Notes: generated by a model not told the origin, from the letters alone. A stretch of 5,184 nucleotides of DNA from Syntrophomonadaceae bacterium (GCA_007136055.1 SLHT01000282.1:1-5184), one strand, 5' to 3'; positions 1 to 4,545 are shown, counted from the stretch's first letter. A program made the numbers and translations.

Positions 1-2
1 CT

Positions 3-476
3 GACGGTATATTTCCCTCTTCCCTGGCCCGCATAAATGAGCGGTTTAGAACTCCTCATCGCTTTTTATTATTTATTTACATTGTCTCCACTTCATCTGT
101 CCTTCTCTTCGGTGAAAGTTATCTTGAAGCATTTGCCGCCCTTGGTTCAATAGGGGGCATTATTGTTTTTATGCCCGTCCTCGGTGCTGCCCTGCGTCTG
201 CCGCAGCGGGCTCCCAAAGCCTACCGGGCTGCCCATTTTAAATTAAAGAGGCATTGGCTTAAAGCAGCGGTTTTGGTTGGGGCAGTTTTTGCCCTTCTTG
301 TTATGGCCATCCTGCTTATTGATCTATGGTCCATGCCCGTGGGCAGCTTTCTAAGCTATCTTTTCCTGGCCTGGCTGGTTCTGGGCATTATTTATTTCGA
401 ACTGCGCCGGCGAGCCCTGCTGCGAAAGGGTATTGATTTAAAGGCCCTGGCCGAGATTGCCGAAGAAGAGTTTTAA
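3..476 (+). CDS. APC-family amino acid permease, C-terminal part (5' end outside window)
   Basis: The reading frame is open from the left edge and ends at TAA 474-476, giving the last 157 residues of a larger protein. It begins DGIFPSSLARINERFRTPH, matching the cytoplasmic loop signature of amino acid-polyamine-organocation (APC) permeases (RDG-hP..h..hn.r..TP). About four hydrophobic segments follow: roughly residues 21-37, 43-62, 84-107 and 112-132 of the fragment. The tail is charged and cytoplasmic, ending IAEEEF. An internal ATG at 171 is not the real start, because the family motifs lie upstream in the same frame. The protein should be a secondary transporter in the cytoplasmic membrane; the substrate cannot be told from this end. 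The C-terminus looks undamaged, and no terminator is visible after the stop. The family call is firm; specificity is unknown. Confidence 0.88.
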   Translation, partial: DGIFPSSLARINERFRTPHRFLLFIYIVSTSSVLLFGESYLEAFAALGSIGGIIVFMPVLGAALRLPQRAPKAYRAAHFKLKRHWLKAAVLVGAVFALLVMAILLIDLWSMPVGSFLSYLFLAWLVLGIIYFELRRRALLRKGIDLKALAEIAEEEF

Positions 477-485
477 GCCTCCCCG

Positions 486-614
486 CGCAATACAATTGAC
501 CTGTTAATAGTATTGACAGCGCTGGAGCATAAACTAGTTTTACTGCATGATGATCGTGATTTTGACATAATGGCTGATCATATTACTGGTTTGCGAGTTT
601 TGGACCAGTTTTAA
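486..614 (+). pseudogene. vapC (PIN-domain toxin) remnant, C-terminal fragment only
   Basis: Nine nucleotides after the permease stop, and in the same frame, the sequence reads NTIDLLIVLTALEHKLVLLH followed by DDRDFDIMADHITGLRVLDQF and TAA 612-614. This is the C-terminal third of a VapC-type PIN ribonuclease: the conserved (I/V)DLLI..TALEH segment with its acidic residue, then the LLHDDRDF motif with the last metal-binding aspartate. The N-terminal half, with the first Asp and the Glu, is absent, as are a start codon and a partner antitoxin, so no active toxin can be made. It differs clearly from the intact VapC downstream (TLLTLDKHF in place of LLHDDRDF), so it comes from another VapC subfamily and not from a duplication. 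The left boundary is approximate. Confidence 0.78.
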
Positions 615-623
615 GGAGCAAAA

Positions 624-675
624 AGAACTGTCTTTAGCGTGAGGGTTTGTCTCAAACAGAGAACCGTCCCTAGCG
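624..675. repeat. Diverged direct repeat pair, second copy carrying the GACGGTT (REP-like) core
   Basis: Positions 624-639 (AGAACTGTCTTTAGCG) and 660-675 (AGAACCGTCCCTAGCG) match at 13 of 16 bases at an offset of 36, and all three differences are C/T transitions. The second copy sits in ACAGAGAACCGTCCCT (656-671), the reverse complement of AGGGACGGTTCTCTGT, so it belongs to the same family as the hairpins at 2437-2463 and 3151-3195. The 3' arm of the expected hairpin is missing here. The repeat lies in the 65-bp gap between the vapC remnant and the AbrB-like remnant. Confidence 0.55.
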
Positions 676-679
676 CTGA

Positions 680-918
680 CATTATATTTATCTTGAAGTT
701 AAAGGTAACAGGGCTTTGCTGAAGCCTGTTTCACTTGAAGAAGAATTTGAAGATTTGATTGTCCGGGAACTGGAACATGAAGGCTATTCAAAAGATCAAA
801 TAGAAGGAATGCTTCCAGAGAAAAAGTAGAATTTATCAAAAGCAATTATGGAAGAGCTTGAAAGCAGAAAAAAGAAGACACTTTAACACACGAAGAAATA
901 ATAAAAGAATTGGAATAA
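680..918 (+). pseudogene. AbrB/MazE-like antitoxin gene, 5'-truncated, with nonsense codon and frameshift
   Basis: From 680 the frame reads HIIYLEVKGNRALLKPV, the end of an AbrB/SpoVT swapped-hairpin DNA-binding domain. It continues with SLEEEFEDLIVRELEHEGYS and KDQIEGMLPEKK to a TAG at 827-829. In the same frame after the TAG comes NLSKAIMEELESRKK, then the frame shifts by one around 866-883 and gives LTHEEIIKELE ending at TAA 916-918. Joined, these form one typical antitoxin C-terminal region (LSKAIMEELESRKK...LTHEEIIKEL). I read this as one gene with a point nonsense (CAG or AAG to TAG) and a small indel, not two genes. The N-terminal DNA-binding half is missing. The relE remnant starts 6 bp downstream, the expected antitoxin-then-toxin order. 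The alternative is an AbrB fragment next to a separate RelB/Phd fragment. Confidence 0.6.
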
Positions 919-1016
919 GCTAATATGATCTCAATTGAATATCGGCGTTCTGCCTTGAAGGATATTATAGTTATTCATGTAGATTTGCAGGAGTGAGCTA
1001 CCGGATAGTGTATTCG

Positions 1017-1123
1017 TATGATTGTTCGGTATTCAGCGGAATTAGTGTTCGGCTATTTCCGGAATTGCTGTTCGGTTTAGAGCGGAATCACTGTTCGGTT
1101 TGGATTGGAATACGCATATGATT
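1017..1123. mobile_element. Insertion in relE: 23-bp repeat array flanked by TATGATT
   Basis: The 7-mer TATGATT occurs at 1017-1023 and 1117-1123, exactly 100 bp apart, around a 93-bp block foreign to relE. The block shifts the relE frame by one, and removing one copy plus the block restores it. The direct repeats therefore look like a target-site duplication. The block has no coding capacity and its ends are not inverted repeats of each other, so it is either a short non-autonomous element or what is left of a larger element after internal deletion. The end-like repeats inside resemble multiple transposase-binding repeats of IS21-family elements; this assignment rests on memory of the family's ends and is tentative. 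Confidence 0.6.
1023..1114 (+). repeat. Four tandem 23-bp imperfect repeats (TGTTCGG...GGAAT)
   Basis: TGTTCGG begins at 1023, 1046, 1069 and 1092, a spacing of exactly 23 bp. Each unit also carries GGAAT at the same internal position. Between these boxes the units differ (TATTCAGC, CTATTTCC, TTTAGAGC, TTTGGATT), so only the two boxes are conserved, as expected of protein-binding sites rather than of replication slippage. Spacing of about two helical turns would place the boxes on the same DNA face. A likely role is a transposase-binding array at the end of an IS21-like element. Confidence 0.85.
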
Positions 1124-1200
1124 TCGATAAGTCTTTAATTATTATTGAAATGATTGGTAGCCGCGAAAACATTTGCGAGACATTCAGGCGGCGGATCTAA

Positions 1201-1424
1201 CTATATGTTTATTTGCAAAATAACAAGGATAATGGTAATTACCGCGAATGAAGCGGTAAGTTTGAGATGTTTTATGATTCATGTTGTGAGTTTAATAAGC
1301 CGAACTAGAAAACCGGGTTGGATGAAATTAATTGAAGGCGCCTATAAAAAAATGACTCGACCTGATTTATTCACTTGACATTAACGATTGCAGGTGTTGG
1401 CAACTAAAACAAGGAGAAGAAATT
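1201..1424. other. Intergenic stretch between relE remnant and pRiA4b-like pseudogene
   Basis: I see no convincing gene here. A reading frame crosses it but it starts inside relE and its translation matches no family I recognise. A phrase MVITANEAV at 1232-1258, after AAGGAT, faintly resembles the start of a Phd/YefM antitoxin but does not continue as one. The only structure is the hairpin at 1239-1259. A TTGACA at 1375-1380 has no acceptable -10 at 16-18 bp. Confidence 0.5.
1239..1259 (+). terminator. Possible weak hairpin terminator after relE remnant
   Basis: TTACCGC (1239-1245) and GCGGTAA (1253-1259) form a perfect 7-bp stem with a 7-base loop, 38 bp after the relE stop. The following bases are only moderately T-rich (GTTTGAGATGTTTTA), so intrinsic termination would be inefficient. 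It may simply be a chance palindrome. Confidence 0.3.
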
Positions 1425-1748
1425 ATGAAAGCATATGTTATAAAAATTGAACTTATTGATTCAGGGCCACTTATCTGGCGTAAAGTTATCATGCCTGCGG
1501 GTGACACTTTTAACCGGCTTCATGATGTGATTCAGAAGGTTGCAAATTTTTAAAGCGGCGACCCCTATGAAGATTACCATCTTTATGAGTTTGACCTGCA
1601 AAAAGAAAATATCAGGGTAACCAACGATGAGGAAGCCTATAAGGAGCATCTCCATTTTAAAAAGAACAGAAAGGCATATGATGAAAGACTGAGGACAGTG
1701 CTTCCGGAGCATGCCGAGTTTGAAAAAGCCTATCAGGAAAAACTCCAA
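1425..1748 (+). pseudogene. Plasmid pRiA4b ORF-3-like protein gene, nonsense-interrupted and 3'-truncated
   Basis: The start ATG 1425 follows AAGGAG (1411-1416) at 8 bp. It encodes MKAYVIKIELIDSGPLIWRK then VIMPAGDTFNRLHDVIQKVANF, then TAA at 1551-1553. The same frame continues with SGDPYEDYHLYEFD, LQKENIRVTNDEEAYKEH and further charged residues to about AYQEKL near 1748. The pattern Y.hKIEL....PLIWR.v..P...TF..LH..IQ.. followed by a YHLYEF strand is that of the pRiA4b ORF-3-like family (IS1096 passenger/TnpR-like), found on plasmids and mobile elements and of unproven function. One substitution (probably CAA to TAA) breaks the gene. Past about 1748 the sequence stops resembling the family and belongs to the convergent lipoprotein pseudogene. 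Family call good; junction within about 20 bp. Confidence 0.75.
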
Positions 1749-1749
1749 A

Positions 1750-2180
1750 TAGTAGTGCTTGCTTTCTTCAGACAGCTCGATTATTTCTCCTTCATTTCGA
1801 AGGTAAAGTTCGTCTACCACTATCTTGTTTGCCCGGTAATCGCCAATTGTTTCGGTTTTTATTTCCAGGGTGGGTTCTTTTTTAAAGCTGGCAAGAAGGT
1901 TCCTGTCTCCTTCAAGCTGGAATCCATAGGTATAATCTGTTTTGATCAGAACCCCATTCTCCTTCCAGCCGGTAAAGGTGTACCCTTCATTTGCCTCGGT
2001 TTCAACTGTTACATTTTCACCTTTCCGATAGGTGCCGCTGCCGGTTGTTTCGACGGCCCCTTCCGGTTGGACTTCTACTTTAACTTTTTATTCTTCCTCA
2101 GCACAGCCGGGTAATAATAATAAAAAAGCGCATGCTGCCAGACAGGCAAAGGCCTTGGTCAGGCTTGTTTTTCTAAGCAT
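1750..2180 (-). pseudogene. Lipoprotein with InlB-type repeat, early stop and missing 3' end
   Basis: On the minus strand ATG 2180-2178, preceded by an AGAGGTGA ribosome binding site, gives MLRKTSLTKAFACLAACAFL then LLLPGCAEEE. This is a lipoprotein signal peptide with lipobox LPGC (Cys 26). Codon 31 is TAA (2088-2090). The same frame then continues KVKVEVQPEGAVETTGSGTY, RKGENVTVETEANEGYTFTG and WKENGVLIKTDYTYGFQLEG up to about SEESKHYY near 1750. The motif G.GtY.kGe.Vt..t.A..GY.FtGW.enG...........l.gd..L.A.F identifies a divergent InlB B-repeat (bacterial repeat) domain, common on secreted Firmicute proteins. Originally it was probably a membrane-anchored surface protein; ligand unknown. The 3' part is lost at the junction with the pRiA4b-like pseudogene. 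A GTG at 1820 (reading VDELYLRNEG) could only start a fragment. Confidence 0.75.
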
Positions 2181-2183
2181 TGT

Positions 2184-2191
2184 CTCACCTC
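2184..2191 (-). promoter_or_regulatory. Ribosome binding site of the lipoprotein pseudogene
   Basis: Read on the minus strand this is AGAGGTGA, ending 3 bp before the ATG (core AGAGG about 6 bp away). It fixes the start used for the signal peptide. Confidence 0.55.
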
Positions 2192-2215
2192 TGTGGGGAT
2201 TAAGCGAAAGGTGCG

Positions 2216-2221
2216 ATTATA
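2216..2221 (-). promoter_or_regulatory. Candidate -10 box of the lipoprotein pseudogene
   Basis: The minus strand carries an exact TATAAT ending 35 bp before the start codon, a normal distance. There is no recognisable -35 at 16-18 bp upstream (CCCAAC at 17 bp) and no extended -10 TG, so this is only a candidate. Confidence 0.3.
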
Positions 2222-2277
2222 ATGGTGAAAGGTTCCGGGTTGGGCCGGTGTTTAAAGGCCGGTGGTAGTTATTAAGT

Positions 2278-2372
2278 CGCCTGTTATTGTTGGTTATTGC
2301 AGGTCTGATCCGGAATTCTATAGAAGGGTATTTGGCTTTAGCTACGAGCCCTTTACCCCACAATAACAGGCG
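2278..2372. repeat. 95-bp inverted-repeat element, MITE-like
   Basis: CGCCTGTTATTGTTGG (2278-2293) and CCCACAATAACAGGCG (2357-2372) are inverted repeats pairing at 15 of 16 positions around a 63-base centre. The arms could form a long hairpin in RNA or be the terminal repeats of a miniature element. No clear target duplication flanks them. The centre contains GGCT...AGCC and AGGG...CCCT pairs near 2324-2352, so it could fold further. There is no coding evidence beyond a 36-codon open stretch. Confidence 0.55.
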
Positions 2373-2436
2373 GAAATATTGGTGTCAAATTGAAACTTGG
2401 ATCATGCTTGTTAGTTGACACATCATTCTGCAACAC

Positions 2437-2463
2437 AGCACAGAAGAACCGTCAGACTGTGCT
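2437..2463. repeat. REP-like hairpin with GACGGTT core (minus orientation)
   Basis: AGCACAG (2437-2443) and CTGTGCT (2457-2463) form a perfect 7-bp stem around a 13-base loop containing AGAACCGTCAGA. On the minus strand the core reads CTGACGGTTCTTCTGTGC, nearly the same as GTGACGGTTCCTCTGTGC in the vapC 3' end. It is therefore an independent copy of that repeat in opposite orientation. Confidence 0.65.
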
Positions 2464-2521
2464 TCCGAAAAGGTAGGTCATAACTGTCGCTGGGTGGAGA
2501 TAGGTATATTGCTAAGCAGTG

Positions 2522-2550
2522 TTGATTATGCATGAATTAAGTGTTAGTAT
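2522..2550 (+). promoter_or_regulatory. Likely vapBC promoter with extended -10
   Basis: The -35 TTGATT (2522-2527), a 17-bp spacer and TAGTAT (2545-2550) fit a SigA-type promoter. TG at 2542-2543 makes an extended -10, which offsets the imperfect hexamers. ATGCAT occurs in the spacer (2528-2533) and ATATGCAT spans 2549-2556, a possible palindromic operator for VapB autoregulation. The start codon lies 23 bp past the -10. Confidence 0.5.
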
Positions 2551-2560
2551 ATGCATAAAT

Positions 2561-2567
2561 GGGGGAG
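2561..2567 (+). promoter_or_regulatory. Ribosome binding site that sets the vapB start
   Basis: GGGGGAG sits 5 bp before ATG 2573. The longer open frame back to 2519 has no such site, overlaps the promoter and would add 18 residues unlike the family. Confidence 0.6.
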
Positions 2568-2572
2568 ATCGT

Positions 2573-2764
2573 ATGCGCACGACACTAGATTTGCCCGAAG
2601 ATCTAGTTAATGAAGCGATGGAAGTTACAAAGTGCAAAACTAAGACGGAGCTAATAAAAATTGCCCTGGAAAATATTATTGTTAAAGAAAAAGTAAAAAA
2701 GCTGAAAAACTATTATGGAAAATTGTCCCTGGATATAGACCTGGATCTGGTCAGAGAAAGATGA
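2573..2764 (+). CDS. vapB: VapB-type antitoxin (ribbon-helix-helix)
   Basis: This encodes a 63-residue protein. It begins MRTTLDLPEDLVNEAMEVTK, a ribbon-helix-helix DNA-binding fold: strand RTTLDL (residues 2-7), helix about 8-19, turn CKTK, helix about 23-37. It is followed by a basic linker and the tail YYGKLSLDIDLDLVRER, which would wrap the toxin and carry an arginine toward its active site. This matches the VapB family (RTTLd....L..eAm..t..KTKtelI..AL) in sequence and length. The protein should bind its promoter as a dimer, autoregulate the operon and neutralise VapC in the cytoplasm. The ATG at 2573 is chosen over 2519 because of the GGGGGAG site and family length. The stop overlaps the vapC start as ATGA, typical of translational coupling. 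Confidence 0.87.
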   Translation: MRTTLDLPEDLVNEAMEVTKCKTKTELIKIALENIIVKEKVKKLKNYYGKLSLDIDLDLVRER

Positions 2765-3216
2765 ATAACATCCTGGTAGATGCTTCAGCTTGGATTGCTT
2801 ATTTTCGGGGCGATGAATATACGAGAAGGCTTGACGAAGGTATTGATGCTAATACGATTTGCACAAATGAATTGATTCTCTCAGAATTGCTGCCGCTAAT
2901 CAGGCTAAAAAAAGAAAATGATCTGGCAGATGTGCTTAACACTGTGAATAAACTGCCTTTAGAAATTAACTGGGAACAAATTAGAGATTATCAGCTAATT
3001 AATCTGCGAAACGGTATCAATAAAGTTGGTATTTCCGATCTCATAATCTATCAAAATGCAATTTCTACCGGAGCCACATTACTAACTCTGGATAAGCATT
3101 TTCAGTTAATGGCAAACCACATTTCCTGCAAAGTTGAGCTGCTTTGGGGTACACAGAGGGACGGTTCCTCTACACAGAGTGACGGTTCCTCTGTGCAAAA
3201 CGAAAATAGCACATGA
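2761..3216 (+). CDS. vapC: VapC-type PIN-domain ribonuclease toxin with repeat-encoded tail
   Basis: This encodes a 151-residue PIN-domain toxin, the partner of the overlapping vapB. The four acidic residues expected to hold Mg/Mn are present: Asp7 in LVDASAWIAYF, Glu42 in LILSELLPL, Asp93 in GISDLIIYQNA and Asp111 in LLTLDKHFQLM. The toxin is therefore probably active as an RNase (VapCs typically cut tRNA or rRNA); its target is unknown. The family domain ends near residue 130 (VELLWG). The remaining 21 residues, starting TQRDGSSTQSDGSS, come from two 21-bp repeats beginning exactly at codon 131, so the original stop was lost or displaced. The repeat length is a multiple of three, so the frame survives. 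Whether the tail affects activity cannot be told. Confidence 0.88.
   Translation: MNNILVDASAWIAYFRGDEYTRRLDEGIDANTICTNELILSELLPLIRLKKENDLADVLNTVNKLPLEINWEQIRDYQLINLRNGINKVGISDLIIYQNAISTGATLLTLDKHFQLMANHISCKVELLWGTQRDGSSTQSDGSSVQNENST
3151..3195 (+). repeat. Tandem 21-bp REP-like repeats inside vapC 3' end
   Basis: Units 3151-3171 and 3172-3192 are identical except for one base (G to T at the ninth position). The second unit plus three bases forms a perfect hairpin: CACAGAG (3173-3179), loop TGACGGTTC, CTCTGTG (3189-3195). The core GACGGTTC is shared with the copies near 656-671 and 2437-2463. In the vapC frame each unit encodes TQ(R/S)DGSS. Confidence 0.85.
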
Positions 3217-3242
3217 GAAACGTCCTTCTGTATGCTGCTATT

Positions 3243-3248
3243 AGGAGG
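3243..3248 (+). promoter_or_regulatory. Ribosome binding site for the aminotransferase GTG start
   Basis: A perfect AGGAGG lies 12 bp before GTG 3261, slightly longer than ideal. An in-frame TGA at 3252-3254 excludes any earlier start, and GTG is the first possible start codon after it. Confidence 0.6.
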
Positions 3249-3260
3249 ATTTGAAAACAA

Positions 3261-4403
3261 GTGAAAATCAATAAGTTTAAGCTGGAAAGATATTTTGCTA
3301 TCTACGAGTTTTCTACAAAGTATCTTTTAAGTCCGTCCGACTGCGAGAGCTTAACGATGCAAGAGCTTATAGACAATGCTGACGAAGACAGCCTGAGAAT
3401 GTGGCATAACCTTAAGCTCGGCTACACGGAATCGATGGGTCACCCTGTTTTGCGGGAAGAAATTGCCAGGTTTTATAATAACATTGAAGCGGACAATGTG
3501 ATCACCGCTGTTCCGGAAGAAGCTATTTTCATCACCATGCATGCCCTTTTGGAAGAAAATGATCATGTTGTAATCATAGATCCGGTTTATCAATCCCTCA
3601 AAGAAATTCCCGCCTCAATAGGCTGCTCTATAACACACTGGCGTATGGAAGAAAAAGATGGCCACTGGCACCTGGATATAGACCTGCTGGAAGAAAGCAT
3701 TACCCCTGAAACAAAAATGCTTATAATTAATTTCCCCCACAACCCGACTGGATATTTGCCTGCCCTGGAAAAATTTAATAAAATTATCGGCATAGCCCGC
3801 AAGCATAACATCTATATATTTTCTGATGAAATGTACTGGCTGCTCGAGCACGGTAAAGATATGAGATTGCCTCCCGCAGCCGATTGTTACGAAAAAGCAA
3901 TATCACTGTTTGGTTTATCTAAGACCTTTAGTCTTCCTGGTTTAAGAGTGGGGTGGATTGCTACGCAGGAAGATGAACTGCTAGATAGACTATCGTCTTT
4001 AAAGGACTACACAACAATATGCGGAAGCGCACCAGCTGAAATTCTTGCCATTATGGCCCTGAGGCAAAAAGAAGCCATCCTCGAAGCCAACAAAGAAAGA
4101 ATCCGCGACAACCTGGAGGCGGCAAGAGAGTTTTTTACCAATTATGGCAGGCTGTTTACCTGGCTTGAGCCCGGGGGCGGTTCAACAGCCTTTATTAGAC
4201 TTAACCCCGAAATTGATGTAGTTGAATTATGTAAAAAGATTGTGGAAGAAAAGAGCATCATGATTGTACCGGGTGAAATTTTTGATTATGAAGGTAATTA
4301 TTTCAGAGTAGGGCTGGGACGAAATAACTTTAAGACCATCCTCCATGAGTTAGAAGCTTTCTTCCTTCAAGAGCAGGCGAAATTCTCAATGAAGAATTTT
4401 TAA
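3261..4403 (+). CDS. PLP-dependent aminotransferase, class I/II (fold type I)
   Basis: A full-length protein of 380 residues, usual for class I/II aminotransferases. Visible family marks are YTESMGHPVLREEIA (about 55-69), Tyr110 in DPVYQSL, NFPHNPTG with Asn161, FSDEMY with Asp189 (pairs with the PLP pyridine nitrogen) and Tyr192. GLSKTFSLPGLRVGW carries Lys221 (Schiff base) and Arg229 (phosphate), and FRVGLGR carries Arg349 (substrate carboxylate). All expected catalytic residues are present, so the enzyme should be active in the cytoplasm, moving an amino group between an amino acid and a 2-oxo acid, or doing a related PLP reaction. The substrate is not readable from sequence; neighbours give no pathway. 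The gene starts 44 bp after vapC without an obvious promoter, so co-transcription is possible. No terminator is visible after the stop. Confidence 0.9.
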   Translation: MKINKFKLERYFAIYEFSTKYLLSPSDCESLTMQELIDNADEDSLRMWHNLKLGYTESMGHPVLREEIARFYNNIEADNVITAVPEEAIFITMHALLEENDHVVIIDPVYQSLKEIPASIGCSITHWRMEEKDGHWHLDIDLLEESITPETKMLIINFPHNPTGYLPALEKFNKIIGIARKHNIYIFSDEMYWLLEHGKDMRLPPAADCYEKAISLFGLSKTFSLPGLRVGWIATQEDELLDRLSSLKDYTTICGSAPAEILAIMALRQKEAILEANKERIRDNLEAAREFFTNYGRLFTWLEPGGGSTAFIRLNPEIDVVELCKKIVEEKSIMIVPGEIFDYEGNYFRVGLGRNNFKTILHELEAFFLQEQAKFSMKNF

Positions 4404-4407
4404 GGCC

Positions 4408-4545
4408 TTAAATACAAGAGCTTATAATCTGGCCAGGGAAACCAGGCTGCCAATAACCAGGATAACTGAAATATTAAAAAAACGTAGGCGCATAACTGCT
4501 GATACGGCATTACGCCTGGGCAAATATTTCGGTAATAGTACCCGG
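4408..4545 (+). pseudogene. higA-type antitoxin remnant (HTH fragment)
   Basis: Immediately after the aminotransferase, in a different frame, the sequence reads NLARETRLPITRITEILKKR then RRITADTALRLGKYFGNST. This is the core helix-turn-helix of HigA/XRE antitoxins (LA...g.p..rI.eIl.g.R.ITADTALRL.kyFG.s..FW..LQ). The homology stops just where the FW..LQ motif should follow, and there is no start codon or N-terminus, so only about 40 codons of the middle remain. The toxin partner higB is absent. The fragment lies between an intact gene and a transposase remnant, so it was probably truncated on its right by the transposon-derived sequence. Confidence 0.75.

Larger units (their letters stand above)
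925..1200 (+). pseudogene. relE-type toxin remnant, internally deleted and split by a ~100-bp insertion
   Basis: Three pieces of one RelE/ParE-superfamily mRNA interferase can be read. The N-terminus MISIEYRRSALKDI runs in frame from ATG 925. A middle piece, FAGVSYRIVYSYD (about 984-1022), is in another frame after a deletion of what should be about 40 codons. The C-terminus YDFDKSLIIIEMIGSREN then ICETFRRRI runs from 1117 to TAA 1198-1200. The middle and C-terminal pieces would join seamlessly (VYSYDFDK) if the 100 bp between the two TATGATT copies (1017-1023 and 1117-1123) were removed. The C-terminal tyrosine usual in RelE (R..IY) is cysteine here. The start lies 6 bp after the antitoxin remnant stop. 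The gene is clearly non-functional; family recognition is good. Confidence 0.75.
2195..2520. other. Gene-free region between the lipoprotein pseudogene and vapBC
   Basis: No intact gene is visible on either strand. The stretch holds the candidate -10 of the lipoprotein gene, a short direct repeat GGCCGGTG (2243-2250 and 2257-2264), a 95-bp inverted-repeat element (2278-2372) and a GACGGTT hairpin (2437-2463). A TTGACA at 2415-2420 lacks a matching -10. Confidence 0.6.

Noticed and set aside
1023..1114. CRISPR array
   Set aside because: The 23-bp units are contiguous degenerate repeats without spacers and there are no cas genes.
1154..1378. 74-codon open frame on the plus strand
   Set aside because: It begins inside the relE C-terminus in another frame, has no ribosome binding site and its translation resembles no known family.
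1461..1820. 119-codon open frame on the minus strand
   Set aside because: Only its first 20 or so codons are real, being the lipoprotein pseudogene frame. After the joint near 1748 it is the antisense of the pRiA4b-like pseudogene.
827..2090. Reassigned stop codons, suggested by in-frame TAG at 827, TAA at 1551 and TAA at 2088
   Set aside because: The same genes also carry truncations and indels, and the intact genes use TAA and TGA as normal terminators, so decay is the simpler reading.
1698..2268. Two plus-strand open frames (1698-2114 and 2032-2268)
   Set aside because: They are antisense to the lipoprotein pseudogene; the first also crosses the gene joint and starts in the pRiA4b-like frame.
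2256..2366. 36-codon open stretch ending FGFSYEPFTPQ
   Set aside because: It looks protein-like but has no start codon or ribosome binding site, matches no family I can name and overlaps the inverted-repeat element.
2415..2443. TTGACA as a vapBC promoter -35
   Set aside because: No acceptable -10 lies 16-18 bp downstream; the pair at 2522-2550 fits better and is closer to the start.
3351..3851. Three minus-strand open frames
   Set aside because: They lie opposite the well-supported aminotransferase and are shadows of its codon pattern.
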